A stretch of 64,000 nucleotides of DNA from Neobacillus niacini (lineage in GTDB: Bacteria > Bacillota > Bacilli > Bacillales > Cytobacillaceae), in assembly GCF_023715415.1 (NCBI RefSeq), contig NZ_JAMBOB010000012.1, forward strand, positions 1-64,000, given 5' to 3'. Positions 1 through 8,789 of this stretch are shown one piece after another (within the stretch, counting starts at the first letter, position 1; each line of letters opens with the position of its first letter). Both the position numbers and the translations under genes were made by a program. A model generated the notes under the pieces. That model ran no database searches, was not told the DNA's origin, and saw only the letters and a list, made by a program, of their open reading frames with translations.

Positions 1-39
1 ATCAGAAGGTTATGGGTTCGACTCCTTTCGGGCGCGCCA
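1..39 (+). tRNA. tRNA-Arg, 3' part only (cut by window start)
   Basis: The segment carries the 3' half of the anticodon stem, the T arm with GGTTCGA, the acceptor 3' strand CGGGCGC and an encoded CCA. It matches the Bacillus tRNA-Arg(ACG) as I remember it. The anticodon is outside the window, so the isotype is inferred. Confidence 0.8.
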
Positions 40-46
40 TATTTTA

Positions 47-123
47 CGGGAAGTAGCTCAGCTTGGTAGAGCACTTGGTTTGGGACCAAGGGGTCGCAGG
101 TTCGAATCCTGTCTTCCCGACCA
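47..123 (+). tRNA. tRNA-Pro (anticodon TGG)
   Basis: A 77-nt cloverleaf. The acceptor CGGGAAG pairs with CTTCCCG, the anticodon loop TTTGGGA is framed by CTTGG/CCAAG, a GGTTCGAATC T arm follows, and CCA is encoded. Confidence 0.97.
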
Positions 124-143
124 TTCTTTTAAAGCAACAAAAT

Positions 144-219
144 GGGGCCTTAGCTCAGCTGGGAGAGCGCCTGCTTTGCACGCAGGAGGTCAGCGGTTCG
201 ATCCCGCTAGGCTCCACCA
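144..219 (+). tRNA. tRNA-Ala (anticodon TGC)
   Basis: A 76-nt cloverleaf with anticodon loop TTTGCAC between CCTGC and GCAGG, an acceptor starting GGGGCCT, and an encoded CCA. Confidence 0.97.
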
Positions 220-261
220 ATGTTTTTTAAGGAAAAATGACTTACATTTTAATCAGAATTT

Positions 262-338
262 GGCGGTGTAGCTCAGCTGGCTAGAGCGTACGGTTCATAC
301 CCGTAAGGTCGGGGGTTCGATCCCCTCCGCCGCTACCA
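262..338 (+). tRNA. tRNA-Met (anticodon CAT)
   Basis: A 77-nt cloverleaf with acceptor GGCGGTG, anticodon loop TTCATAC and encoded CCA. The body matches the elongator tRNA-Met of Bacillus from memory. It lacks the three G-C pairs typical of the initiator anticodon stem. Confidence 0.95.
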
Positions 339-376
339 AGTATTTTTATAAAGAAAAAATACAAAAGTTTTTATTT

Positions 377-469
377 GGAGGAATACCCAAGTCTGGCTGA
401 AGGGATCGGTCTTGAAAACCGACAGGCGGGTAACACCGCGCGGGGGTTCGAATCCCTCTTCCTCCTCCA
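377..469 (+). tRNA. tRNA-Ser (anticodon TGA)
   Basis: A 93-nt class II tRNA with a long variable arm, anticodon loop CTTGAAA, acceptor GGAGGAA and encoded CCA. Confidence 0.97.
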
Positions 470-498
470 TAATTTCATATTATTAAATTCTCCAATGT

Positions 499-583
499 GG
501 AGGGGTAGCGAAGTGGCTAAACGCGGCGGACTGTAAATCCGCTCCCTCCGGGTTCGGCGGTTCGAATCCGTCCCCCTCCACCA
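499..583 (+). tRNA. tRNA-Tyr (anticodon GTA)
   Basis: An 85-nt class II tRNA with anticodon loop CTGTAAA between GCGGA and TCCGC, a long variable arm and an encoded CCA. Confidence 0.97.
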
Positions 584-611
584 AAGTTTTTTGTGCATTA
601 CTTTATATTTT

Positions 612-685
612 AGGGGTATAGTTTAAAGGTAGAACGAAGGTCTCCAAAACCTTTGGTGTGGGTTCAATTCCTACTACCCCTGCCA
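612..685 (+). tRNA. tRNA-Trp (anticodon CCA)
   Basis: A 74-nt cloverleaf with acceptor AGGGGTA, anticodon loop CTCCAAA between AAGGT and ACCTT, and an encoded 3' CCA. Confidence 0.97.
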
Positions 686-692
686 AATATTT

Positions 693-774
693 GCCGGTGT
701 GGCGGAATTGGCAGACGCGCACGACTCAAAATCGTGTTCCGTGAGGAGTGTCGGTTCGACCCCGACCACCGGTA
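693..774 (+). tRNA. tRNA-Leu (anticodon CAA), CCA not encoded
   Basis: An 82-nt class II tRNA. Acceptor GCCGGTG pairs with CACCGGT and the anticodon loop is CTCAAAA. The discriminator A is followed by TAGTG, so the 3' CCA must be added by tRNA nucleotidyltransferase. The seven tRNAs before it all encode CCA. Confidence 0.95.
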
Positions 775-800
775 TAGTGTCACTGCTTGCCAATGCAGTG

Positions 801-838
801 AAAAAACGTTTCTTACACATTGTAAGGAACGTTTTTTT
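801..838 (+). terminator. Rho-independent terminator of the tRNA cluster
   Basis: A long stem with one G-T pair and a CAT loop is followed by seven T. It lies about 25 bases after the last tRNA. A small hairpin CACTGC/GCAGTG sits at 781-800 just before it. Confidence 0.9.
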
Positions 839-854
839 AATTTGAAAGAAAGCT

Positions 855-885
855 GGGGCGAAGAAACTTTCGCCCCTTAATTTTT
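855..885. terminator. Second hairpin, probably a bidirectional terminator
   Basis: GGGGCGAA at 855-862 pairs with TTCGCCCC at 869-876, followed by TTAATTTTT. It may back up the tRNA terminator and also stop the leftward AraC gene. I see nothing else between it and 1030. Confidence 0.6.
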
Positions 886-1030
886 GCTTGTTTATAGTGT
901 TTTTGTTCAGCTTACATATCGACATTCAAATAATAAAATAATAAGACATATAAAATTAGTTTGGTGTTGACTGGGAGTGAGAAAAGAAATTGATGTTTTT
1001 CGGCAAATTTGAGACTTTTTAAAGTCATAC

Positions 1031-1867
1031 CTATTTCCTATAATACTGTTTTGGAGAGTAACCAGTTATATTTTTAAATGCCTTAAAGAAGGTGGAGTAA
1101 TCTCCAAATCCAACTGCATGTGCCACATCTAGTGCTGTATTTCCGGACATGAGGAGCTCCATGGCTCTCATAATTCTTTTATATGTTATGTACTCAAAAA
1201 CCGTAAAGCCTGTACTTTTCTTGAATATATGACATAAGTAATACTTGTTAACGTAAAATTCTGTTTGCAGCAAATCTAGTGTAATCTTTTTATATAGGTT
1301 TTTATTGATGTAGTCTAAAATGGAGACTATCTTTTGATCATAATTATGACTGTTTACAACAGTATTATTATATTTTGAAAGTATTTTGTTTATAGTAATA
1401 AGCATTTGTATAAAAAGGCTTTTCATCAGTATTGGGCTTTCTGGAGAGAATTCTTGGGAAGCCTTTTCAATTTTATCCCAAATGTCACTAATCCCATCAG
1501 CGAGAACATCTTTTGCAGGTATTCTATTAAAATAACCTAGCTTTCTATTTTCAATATAGGAAAGCATGCTATATTCATCGGTTTGATAAGGGGATATATA
1601 CTCTGGTTTAAAGTGTATATACTTCCTTTCATAGTGGGATTTGGAGTTAAACACAATTCTATGTAGTTCTCTGGAATTCGTTATGATCAAGTCGTTTGGA
1701 TAAAGTTTGTATGCCTGACCTTCAATATAGTAGGTGAGATCTCCAGAAATAAAGTGAAACAATTCATAGCAGTCATGGATGTGAGTTGCAACATCATTAG
1801 GGGATTCAGTTACCACATGGTTCATAAAAAAATTATTACTATTATACTGTAGGATCGGTTTGTCCAT
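1031..1867 (-). CDS. AraC-family transcriptional regulator
   Basis: Predicted cytoplasmic one-component regulator of 278 residues. The N-terminal half is a cupin-like sensing domain, with a HIHDCYELFHFISG motif near residue 30. The last 95 residues form the double helix-turn-helix DNA-binding domain of the AraC family, with the typical VAHAVGFGDYSTFFKAFKN and GYSPKQYYRK end. The ATG at 1867 is preferred because AGAGGTGG lies just upstream; a GTG nine bases earlier would overlap that ribosome binding site. It diverges from the sugar-enzyme genes that begin at 2048, so it probably senses a sugar or glycoside and controls them through the 180-bp shared region. That target is inferred from position. 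The family call is secure; the ligand is not known. Confidence 0.93.
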   Translation of the reverse strand: MDKPILQYNSNNFFMNHVVTESPNDVATHIHDCYELFHFISGDLTYYIEGQAYKLYPNDLIITNSRELHRIVFNSKSHYERKYIHFKPEYISPYQTDEYSMLSYIENRKLGYFNRIPAKDVLADGISDIWDKIEKASQEFSPESPILMKSLFIQMLITINKILSKYNNTVVNSHNYDQKIVSILDYINKNLYKKITLDLLQTEFYVNKYYLCHIFKKSTGFTVFEYITYKRIMRAMELLMSGNTALDVAHAVGFGDYSTFFKAFKNITGYSPKQYYRK

Positions 1868-2047
1868 GAAATCCACCTCTTTAACAATTTGTTTTGAGTG
1901 TATTTGTAATTCATCTTATTCTAATCAAACTAAAAAAAAGCAATATTTGCAATATAAAAAGCAAGAAATACAAAGATTAACCATCCAGTTTATTATAGAA
2001 TACTAGATACTTAGAGAAGAAAGGCAAAAAAAGAGAGGATGGTATTT

Positions 2048-2908
2048 ATGAGTAAATTTCTGTTATCTGCATTTGCGGATGAAATCGATTCAGATTTAAA
2101 AACACAGATGGATGTATTAGATCAGCATGGTATTAAGTTTATAGAAATGAGAGGTGTTAATGGTAAACTGCTTGTTGATTATACGTTAGAAGAAGTTAAA
2201 GAGATTAAGAATCAGCTTGACGCTAGAGGCTTTAAACTATCTGCGATTGGATCGCCGCTTGGAAAGATTAAAATCACCGATGATTTTGAGCCCCATTTAG
2301 AGCTATTTAAGCATACTTTAGAGATTGCTAAAATTATGGAATGTAAGTATATACGGATGTTTAGCTTTTTTATGCCCAAAGGAGAGGATCCATCGAACTA
2401 TAGGGACGAAGTAATCCATCGCTGGAGAAGCTTTATAAAGGCAGGAGAAGGAAGTGGAGTAGTTCTCCTGCACGAAAACGAATCAGGAATCTACGGAGAT
2501 ACTCCAGAAAGATGTCTAGATCTACTGGAGACATTGAATGGTGACTATTTTAAAGGGATTTTCGATTTTGCAAATTTTGTCCAATGTAATGCAAGAAATT
2601 ATCCAGATGGCTTTGAGTTGCTTCAAGACCATATTGTGTATGTTCATATCAAAGATGCGGTATACAGTGACCACCATGTAGTACCAGCAGGATTAGGCGA
2701 TGGAAATGTGGTGGAAATCCTAAAAGAATTACATAACCGAGGATATGAAGGTTTTTTATCTCTTGAACCACACTTATCGGGTTATTCAGACTTTTCCTTA
2801 CTTGAGCCGAATTCTCCTGGTTATGATTTACCAGAGGGTGGCGCTAAAAGCTTCGCCGTTGCGGTTCAGGCATTGAAAAATATAGTAAAAGATATCAAGG
2901 GGGAATAG
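2048..2908 (+). CDS. Sugar phosphate isomerase/epimerase-like TIM-barrel protein
   Basis: A 286-residue member of the xylose-isomerase-like TIM-barrel family, which covers isomerases, epimerases and 3-keto-sugar lyases or hydratases. Likely metal ligands are visible in the order expected: Glu in HENE, Asp in GIFDFANF, His in VHIKDA and Glu in LSLEPH. The ATG at 2048 is chosen because GAGAGG ends nine bases upstream; the ATG at 2039 would lie inside that site. It is two bases from the Gfo/Idh/MocA dehydrogenase that follows and is surely co-transcribed with it. Such pairs are known in pathways that oxidise a glycoside at C3 and then split or rearrange the 3-keto product, and in inositol use. 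The exact reaction cannot be read from sequence. Confidence 0.85.
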   Translation: MSKFLLSAFADEIDSDLKTQMDVLDQHGIKFIEMRGVNGKLLVDYTLEEVKEIKNQLDARGFKLSAIGSPLGKIKITDDFEPHLELFKHTLEIAKIMECKYIRMFSFFMPKGEDPSNYRDEVIHRWRSFIKAGEGSGVVLLHENESGIYGDTPERCLDLLETLNGDYFKGIFDFANFVQCNARNYPDGFELLQDHIVYVHIKDAVYSDHHVVPAGLGDGNVVEILKELHNRGYEGFLSLEPHLSGYSDFSLLEPNSPGYDLPEGGAKSFAVAVQALKNIVKDIKGE

Positions 2909-2910
2909 TT

Positions 2911-4068
2911 ATGGACAAAGTCCGAGTTGGTATTATAGGGATAGGTAATATGGGAACAGGTCATGCGCAAGGTTTGATAGAAGGGAAGGTTCCGAATGCG
3001 GAGCTCACTGCTGTATGTGATAGTAGATCGGAAAGATTAGAATGGGCGAAAGAAAACTTTGGTGAAAAAGTTAAGCGCTTTAATGATACGGAAAGCTTTT
3101 TCCAATCAAAAGCTTTTGATGCCGTTTTTATCGTTACACCGCATTATGACCATCCTACTTTAGCCATACAATCATTAAATGCTGGATACCATACGCTTAT
3201 TGAAAAACCTGCTGGAGTGTTTACAAAAGCTGTTAGAGAAATGAATGAAGTTGCGTTAAAAAGTAATAAGGTCTTTGCCATCATGTATAACCAGAGAACC
3301 AATCCTTTATATAGAAAACTAAAAGATATCATCGATTCAGGGGAACTAGGTGACCTAAAGAGAACCAATTGGATCATAACGGATTGGTACAGACCACAAA
3401 GCTATTATAATTCAGGAGGATGGAGAGCTACTTGGTCTGGAGAAGGCGGCGGTGTACTGTTGAATCAAGATCCACATCAATTGGATTTATGGCAGTGGAT
3501 GTGTGGAATGCCAAAACGAGTTCGATCCTTTATGTCTTTTGGAAAATATCATGACATTGAAGTAGAAGATGATGTCACCACTTATGTCGAGTATGAAAAC
3601 GGTGCAACAGGTGTGTTTGTCACTTCCACTGGGGAAGCACCAGGAACCAATCGATTAGAAGTGACAGGGGATAGAGGAAAGATTGTCATTGAGCATGGTA
3701 AGCTAACCTTTTGGAGGTTACGTGTATCAGAAAGGGAATTTAATAGAGATTTTACAGGCGGATTTGGAAGCCCTGAGTCCTGGAAATGTGAAATTCCCAC
3801 AGAAGGGGAAAATTCTCAACACATAGGGATCTTGAGAAATTGGACTAGTGCAATCCTCAATGGAACGGAGTTAATTGCTCCTGGGATCGAGGGTATTCAT
3901 GGGTTAACCATTTCCAATGCTATGCATCTATCTGCTTGGACGGATAGCTGGGTCGATATTCCACTTGATGAAGATCTATTCTATGAGAAGCTGCAGGAGA
4001 GAATAGATAACTCTACATTTAAGAAGAATGTCAGGGATTTAACGCTAGATGTTACAGGAACATATTAA
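2911..4068 (+). CDS. Gfo/Idh/MocA-family oxidoreductase
   Basis: A 385-residue NAD(P)-dependent sugar or inositol dehydrogenase. The N-terminal Rossmann fold shows GIIGIGNMGTGHAQG for dinucleotide binding, and LIEKPAGVF carries the family's EKP motif, whose lysine is catalytic. The C-terminal half (from about residue 130) is the mixed alpha/beta substrate domain, with GGGVLLNQDPHQLDLWQW holding the usual histidine. The ribosome binding site AAGGGGGAA overlaps the end of the upstream gene. Together with the upstream TIM-barrel enzyme it probably oxidises a xylose- or glucose-type glycoside. The family is clear; the substrate is inferred only from neighbours such as the GH43 enzyme at 6292. Confidence 0.9.
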   Translation: MDKVRVGIIGIGNMGTGHAQGLIEGKVPNAELTAVCDSRSERLEWAKENFGEKVKRFNDTESFFQSKAFDAVFIVTPHYDHPTLAIQSLNAGYHTLIEKPAGVFTKAVREMNEVALKSNKVFAIMYNQRTNPLYRKLKDIIDSGELGDLKRTNWIITDWYRPQSYYNSGGWRATWSGEGGGVLLNQDPHQLDLWQWMCGMPKRVRSFMSFGKYHDIEVEDDVTTYVEYENGATGVFVTSTGEAPGTNRLEVTGDRGKIVIEHGKLTFWRLRVSEREFNRDFTGGFGSPESWKCEIPTEGENSQHIGILRNWTSAILNGTELIAPGIEGIHGLTISNAMHLSAWTDSWVDIPLDEDLFYEKLQERIDNSTFKKNVRDLTLDVTGTY

Positions 4069-4084
4069 CGAAATACTATTACTT

Positions 4085-4115
4085 GGACTAGAAATCTATT
4101 TTTAATTTCTAGTCC
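4085..4115. terminator. Strong hairpin after the dehydrogenase gene
   Basis: A perfect 11-bp stem (GGACTAGAAAT with ATTTCTAGTCC) closes a nine-base loop. No T tract follows, so it may be a weak terminator or an mRNA-protecting 3' structure rather than a full stop. Confidence 0.5.
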
Positions 4116-4207
4116 TAAGAAACAATCCAATACTCTGTAAAATTACCAATAACAATAAAATTAGTTATTAATCACAAATGAAAGATGATTGGGGTGTCTC
4201 GATTTAT

Positions 4208-6205
4208 ATGGAATTTATACTGACGGCTAGGAGTAAAGAACAGGAGAGCATTGACTACCTTACATTACAAGAGCATGGACTAAGTGCATCTATAGAGATA
4301 AATGATGGAGACGGTACACCTCAGGATCCATATCATGCAAGAGCCTGGATTCGTAACGATAACGCAATTAAGTGGTCCGGGGTTATACATATAGAAACTC
4401 AATTCGCAAAAATAAATCCCCGCTATTTCTTGCCAGCTTTTATGTACGGTAGAAACCGAGGTGAGGCTCCTCAGAATGTTCCTAATGAATTTCCACGGAT
4501 ACGAGAGGGGAATCTAAATCGCCCTTCTTCTCCTTGGTGGATGGTAAGAGCTGATAAATTATCACATCCTGCAGCCCTTGTATATGATACAGATAAAATA
4601 TACGGACTTAGTGCGAGTCCATATTTTATTTACAAGAATGGATCTAAGGAGCAATGGGAGCCTGAGGCGGAAGGTGCATTTTATCAATACGGAGGGTATT
4701 CATGTTCGCTGTCTAAAGGGACGATTGGATACACGCTTGGTTATGAAAATGCACCATGGCTATTTATAAAGTCACATCTGGTTAAAGACAGAGTTCCACT
4801 GAGTGATAATTGTTTTGAATTGGAACCTGGAGAGACTGTTGAATTCACATTGAATTTATATGAATTCAATGCAAAATCGGAATTAGAAATTTATGACGTT
4901 ATTCAAGAGGTTTATTACAATTATCACCAAAATCCAAGGAAGTCTAGTGACGTAAAAACAACGGTTACGGATTTGGCACAAGCCATTCATCAGGATGGAT
5001 GGCTACAGGATGAACTAAATTATGCTTGCCAGGTTTTTGAGGACAACGGAGGCTTACGTTATAATAACCTGATATCTATCAGTTGGACTAATGGGTTGCC
5101 GGCAGCAATTCCTGTACTAATGGCTGGTTTGCGGCTTGGAAATGAGTCGATGCGAGCGCAGGCACTATCCTGTATTACAAACATTGTGGAGCATTCGATG
5201 AATCCAGCCTCCGGCTTACCTTATGATGCTTGTAATAGTGGAAAGTGGTGTATTAATGGATGGTGGTTCGACGGGGTACATACACCGGGTCACAGTTCCT
5301 ACTTGGTCGGGCAGGCACTCTTCTATATTTTGAAAGCTTATGATTATGAAAAAAGGTTTAAAAACTGTTCTCATGAGGATTGGCTGGCATTTGTGAAGGC
5401 AGTTCTTATGAAAATTGAGCAAACGAAGAATACAGACAATGAATATCCTTATATCTTCTCTGAAAAAACCGGTGCCGGAATTGAATATGATTCGTTCAGC
5501 GGGACATGGTGCATGGCTGCTTTGGCTTATTATTATTGGCTGACAGATGACAGGACACATTTGGAAAGTCTTAAGGCAAGTGAAAAACATTATTATGAGT
5601 CATATGTTAAGCGTATGGAATGCTACGGGGCACCGCTTGATACGGATAAAGCGGTTGATTCGGAGGGGATATTAGCATATATAAAAGCAGTCAAATTCTT
5701 GCATGCTTTAACCAACGAGGAACTTTATCTGGACCATATGAGGGATGCAATATGCTATGAATTTTCTTTTAAGTTTTGCTATAATTCTCCAGTAAAGGTG
5801 CCGCCTCTTAGTAGCATTGGATGGTCGAGCTGTGGGGGCAGTGTAACTTCTACCGCTAATCCGCATATTCACCCAATGTCTAGCAATCTTGTAGATGAAC
5901 TATTATATTACGTTGATAATCGTGATGATCAATATATTCGAGACCGTATTTCAGATATTATCGGCTGGGGATGTCAGACATATAACACGTATGATCTTGA
6001 ATTCGATCATGGAAAGAAAGGCTGGATGTCGGAGCGGTTTTGCTATTCCGAAGGACTGGTGACTGAAACATACAGTGATGGCTCTCCTGCCAGCACATGG
6101 TTTTGTTTGATGCCATGGGCAAGCGCGAGTATTATTGAGGGAATGGCCGGTGATTATTGGGATAAATATATATTAAAATTAAGGGAAATGAAGATTGAGA
6201 TATAA
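4208..6205 (+). CDS. Uncharacterised glycoside-hydrolase-like protein
   Basis: A protein of 665 residues from the preferred ATG at 4208, which has GGGGTG upstream; an earlier ATG at 4178 has no ribosome binding site. I do not recognise its family. Residues 1 to about 230 look like a beta-rich domain. From about 260 on, the chain is rich in helices and aromatic residues (NGWWFDGVHTPGHSS, GTWCMAALAYYYWL, WLTDDRTHLE), like the (alpha/alpha)6 toroids of glycosidases, lyases and epimerases. There is no signal peptide, so it should act in the cytosol. It sits between the dehydrogenase pair and a GH43 xylosidase, which suggests work on an imported oligosaccharide or glycoside. Function is inferred from fold impression and context only. 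Confidence 0.7.
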   Translation: MEFILTARSKEQESIDYLTLQEHGLSASIEINDGDGTPQDPYHARAWIRNDNAIKWSGVIHIETQFAKINPRYFLPAFMYGRNRGEAPQNVPNEFPRIREGNLNRPSSPWWMVRADKLSHPAALVYDTDKIYGLSASPYFIYKNGSKEQWEPEAEGAFYQYGGYSCSLSKGTIGYTLGYENAPWLFIKSHLVKDRVPLSDNCFELEPGETVEFTLNLYEFNAKSELEIYDVIQEVYYNYHQNPRKSSDVKTTVTDLAQAIHQDGWLQDELNYACQVFEDNGGLRYNNLISISWTNGLPAAIPVLMAGLRLGNESMRAQALSCITNIVEHSMNPASGLPYDACNSGKWCINGWWFDGVHTPGHSSYLVGQALFYILKAYDYEKRFKNCSHEDWLAFVKAVLMKIEQTKNTDNEYPYIFSEKTGAGIEYDSFSGTWCMAALAYYYWLTDDRTHLESLKASEKHYYESYVKRMECYGAPLDTDKAVDSEGILAYIKAVKFLHALTNEELYLDHMRDAICYEFSFKFCYNSPVKVPPLSSIGWSSCGGSVTSTANPHIHPMSSNLVDELLYYVDNRDDQYIRDRISDIIGWGCQTYNTYDLEFDHGKKGWMSERFCYSEGLVTETYSDGSPASTWFCLMPWASASIIEGMAGDYWDKYILKLREMKIEI

Positions 6206-6291
6206 ACCTATTGAACTATAATTAAAACTATTAAATATAATTATTAGCTAAAAAACTAACTATACTGACATACAGTAAAGGAGTTAAAATT

Positions 6292-7836
6292 ATGAATTTT
6301 CAAAATCCAATTCTTCCAGGTTTTTATCCTGATCCGTCCATATGCAGAGTGAACGAGGATTATTATCTAGTTACTTCTTCCTTTACCTATTATCCAGGGG
6401 TACCAATTTTTCACAGCAAAGATCTTGTTAATTGGAAACAGATAGGACATGTATTAGATAGACCATCTCAGCTTCCATTAGATGGTCAAAGGCAATCTAG
6501 AGGGATATTTGCGCCTACAATTCGATATAACAATGGTGTTTTTTATATGATTACGACTAATGTAGAAAAAGGCGGAAACTTTTTGGTTACAGCAACAGAC
6601 CCTGCAGGACCTTGGTCTGATCCCTATTATTTGGATGCTCCAGGTATTGACCCTTCCTTGTTTTTTGATGATGATGGTAAAGTCTATTATCACGGTACAC
6701 GTCCCGCACCAGAAGGGGAAAAATACAGCGGCAACTGGGAAGTATGGCTGCAGGAGTTAGACCTGGAATCCATGACATTGGTTGGAGACTCTATCGGTTT
6801 GTGGAGAGGTGCTTTAAGGGATGTAATTTGGCCAGAAGGGCCACATATTTACAAGGTTGATGACTATTATTACCTTATGATTTCGGAGGCAGGAACAGGT
6901 CATCACCATGCTGTTTCCATTGCTCGCAGTGAAGCTATCACAGGACCATACATAGGAAATCCAGGTAACCCAATCATGACTCACCGACATTTAGGGAGAG
7001 ATTATCCAATCGTTAACGTTGGGCACTGCGATTTAGTAGAAACCCAAAATGGTGAATGGTGGGCAGTTGGGCTCGCTTCACGTACTTATGGTGGTTATTA
7101 CCGTAACCTGGGGAGAGAAACCTTCTTACTTCCAGTAAAATGGGAAGATGGTTGGCCAATCATGAGTCCTGGGACAGGCAAACTAGAAATGACGTATCCA
7201 ATGCCTAATTTACCAGAAAGTAAGCTTCTTACACCTTCAGCATGTGACCATTTTGATGAAGATAAACTAGATTTTAAATGGAACTTTCTACGTACACCAA
7301 GAGAGGAATTCTATAGCTTATCTGAGCGGCCAGGTTATCTAAGTTTAAAACTTAGACCAGAAAGAATAACGGAACTAGCCTGCCCAAGCTTTGTGGGGAG
7401 AAGACAACAGCATATCAATTTTGCAGCTTCCACTTTATTAGAGTTTACTCCAATGAATGAAAATGAAGCAGCAGGTGTCGTGTTATTACAAAGTAATGAA
7501 TTCAACTTTAGCTTTGTTTATACAAAAAATGGTGAAGAACAAGTAATCAGAGTAATCAAATGTGCCGGAGGAGAGGAAGAGATTCTGAAGGAACTGCCAA
7601 TTCGTGCACCTAGAGTATTGTTGAAGGTTGAAGCACATGGTCAGGATTATAGCTTTTGGTATGGTGAAAGTCCGTCAGATTATAAACCCCTGATTGAAAA
7701 TGTAGATGGAAGAATCTTAAGCACAGATGTTGCTGGAGGATTTGTTGGAACTGAAATAGGATTATATGCGAGCTCAAATGGTGCAAGCAGCAATAATAAA
7801 GCTTATTTTGATTGGTTTGAGTATGTAGGATTATGA
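6292..7836 (+). CDS. GH43-family beta-xylosidase / alpha-L-arabinofuranosidase
   Basis: A 514-residue glycoside hydrolase of family 43. The N-terminal five-bladed beta-propeller starts with NPILPGFYPDPSICR. The expected acidic triad is visible: Asp14 (general base), Asp120 in APGIDPSLFF (pKa modulator) and Glu182 in WPEGPHIYK (general acid). From about residue 320 there is a beta-sandwich domain typical of GH43 beta-xylosidases. No signal peptide is present, so it should cleave imported xylo-oligosaccharides in the cytosol. AAAGGAG lies just before the ATG. It is followed by a strong terminator and probably ends the transcription unit. Family membership is firm; xylosidase rather than arabinofuranosidase activity is likely but not proven. 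Confidence 0.92.
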   Translation: MNFQNPILPGFYPDPSICRVNEDYYLVTSSFTYYPGVPIFHSKDLVNWKQIGHVLDRPSQLPLDGQRQSRGIFAPTIRYNNGVFYMITTNVEKGGNFLVTATDPAGPWSDPYYLDAPGIDPSLFFDDDGKVYYHGTRPAPEGEKYSGNWEVWLQELDLESMTLVGDSIGLWRGALRDVIWPEGPHIYKVDDYYYLMISEAGTGHHHAVSIARSEAITGPYIGNPGNPIMTHRHLGRDYPIVNVGHCDLVETQNGEWWAVGLASRTYGGYYRNLGRETFLLPVKWEDGWPIMSPGTGKLEMTYPMPNLPESKLLTPSACDHFDEDKLDFKWNFLRTPREEFYSLSERPGYLSLKLRPERITELACPSFVGRRQQHINFAASTLLEFTPMNENEAAGVVLLQSNEFNFSFVYTKNGEEQVIRVIKCAGGEEEILKELPIRAPRVLLKVEAHGQDYSFWYGESPSDYKPLIENVDGRILSTDVAGGFVGTEIGLYASSNGASSNNKAYFDWFEYVGL

Positions 7837-7890
7837 GTATAGAGAGCAGCAATTAAGCATTTTTATTAGTATCAAATTATTAAAACAAAA

Positions 7891-7933
7891 ACACGCAGAA
7901 ATGTTGTTGAATCAACATTTGTGCGTGTTTTTT
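7891..7933. terminator. Rho-independent terminator after the GH43 gene
   Basis: A 16-bp stem (ACACGCAGAAATGTTG with its near-perfect complement) is followed by eight T. The gene on the other side runs toward it, so it may serve both. Confidence 0.9.
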
Positions 7934-7958
7934 TCGTTTTGTTGAAATGGATGGGTGT

Positions 7959-8597
7959 TCAACTAGGCGATGTGCGTAATTTTTCTTGTTTACCCAGGAT
8001 TTTTTTGTACGCTAGATTTGCAGATGAGAGAATAACGAGACCTAACATGCTTACGCTGAAAAAGAACCCTACTCCAGATAAATAAGTAACAGCGAAGTAT
8101 ACGGCAGCAAATCCAAAAATAAGAAATAGACTAGGTATCGGATTGGAAATCGTAATGAGAAGTGCATTTTTAATATGTGTACCTATTGGTTGATCAAATT
8201 CAACATAGGATGCTAAAGTGTAGCAAATGTTGAGAAAGTAAATACAACTTATAATAATGCTAGAATAAAAAAGAAAAGAGGACATGTTCGTTGATGTTGA
8301 GTGTAAAAATCGGATATTAACAAACAAAATAAAACCGATTGCTACTATTATTAAACCTAATTTATTACTGTTAAGGAATTCCTTTTTATAATAGTGCCAA
8401 AAAGTTTGGAACACAGGTGGATGATTTTTTCGGATAAATTGTCTTAATGTTGCTAACATCGCAATTGTTGCTGGAAAAAATCCAAAAAACACGAGTCCAC
8501 TTAATGTAAATAGAATCCATAATAAATTTATATAAGCTAATCTTGCTACCCAATCACAAAAGGTATAAACAGCGTTTGAAAATGAACCTAATTGCAT
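7959..8597 (-). CDS. YesL-like membrane protein (DUF624)
   Basis: An integral membrane protein of 212 residues with four to five predicted helices, for example LLWILFTLSGLVFFGFFPAT near the N-terminus and LGLIIVAIGFILFVNIRFL. The N-terminal pattern, with FPATIAMLATLRQFIR, is that of DUF624 proteins such as Bacillus YesL. These genes are almost always beside sugar ABC transporters and YesMN-type two-component systems, as here. Their biochemical role is not established; they are thought to help transport or signalling. The start has a strong ribosome binding site (AAGGGGGGAG). It is transcribed away from the transporter genes that begin at 8849. Confidence 0.88.
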   Translation of the reverse strand: MQLGSFSNAVYTFCDWVARLAYINLLWILFTLSGLVFFGFFPATIAMLATLRQFIRKNHPPVFQTFWHYYKKEFLNSNKLGLIIVAIGFILFVNIRFLHSTSTNMSSFLFYSSIIISCIYFLNICYTLASYVEFDQPIGTHIKNALLITISNPIPSLFLIFGFAAVYFAVTYLSGVGFFFSVSMLGLVILSSANLAYKKILGKQEKLRTSPS

Positions 8598-8755
8598 GGT
8601 ACTCCCCCCTTATCCATAAATATATCATGCACAGAAGGAGTAAGTTTCTTTTTTTATAATGAGGTAAAAATTTTATCTAAAAAGTAAAAATAAAGCATGA
8701 AATAAATAGGTAATCGAGCAAAAGGAATGGTGAAACTGGATTTTCCACAAATGTA

Positions 8756-8786
8756 GTAAAAATTTTCTCAATTATGTAAAAATTCC
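8756..8786 (+). promoter_or_regulatory. Direct repeats, probable response-regulator binding site
   Basis: GTAAAAATTTT at 8756 and GTAAAAATTCC at 8776 are spaced exactly 20 bases apart, just upstream of the -35 box at 8790. A further GTAAAAATTTT occurs at 8664. This geometry suits an AraC-type activator, and the YesN-like regulator at 13952 is the natural candidate (inference). Confidence 0.5.
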
Positions 8787-8789
8787 ACA

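Noticed and set aside
371..925. Open frames across the tRNA cluster on both strands
   Set aside because: They lie on top of tRNA genes and the terminator, have no ribosome binding sites and are translated tRNA sequence.
4178..4207. Upstream ATG of the unknown 665-residue protein
   Set aside because: No ribosome binding site; the ATG at 4208 has GGGGTG upstream.
5216..5590. Long reverse-strand open frame inside the unknown glycoside gene
   Set aside because: It is a shadow of the forward gene, with atypical composition and no start signal.
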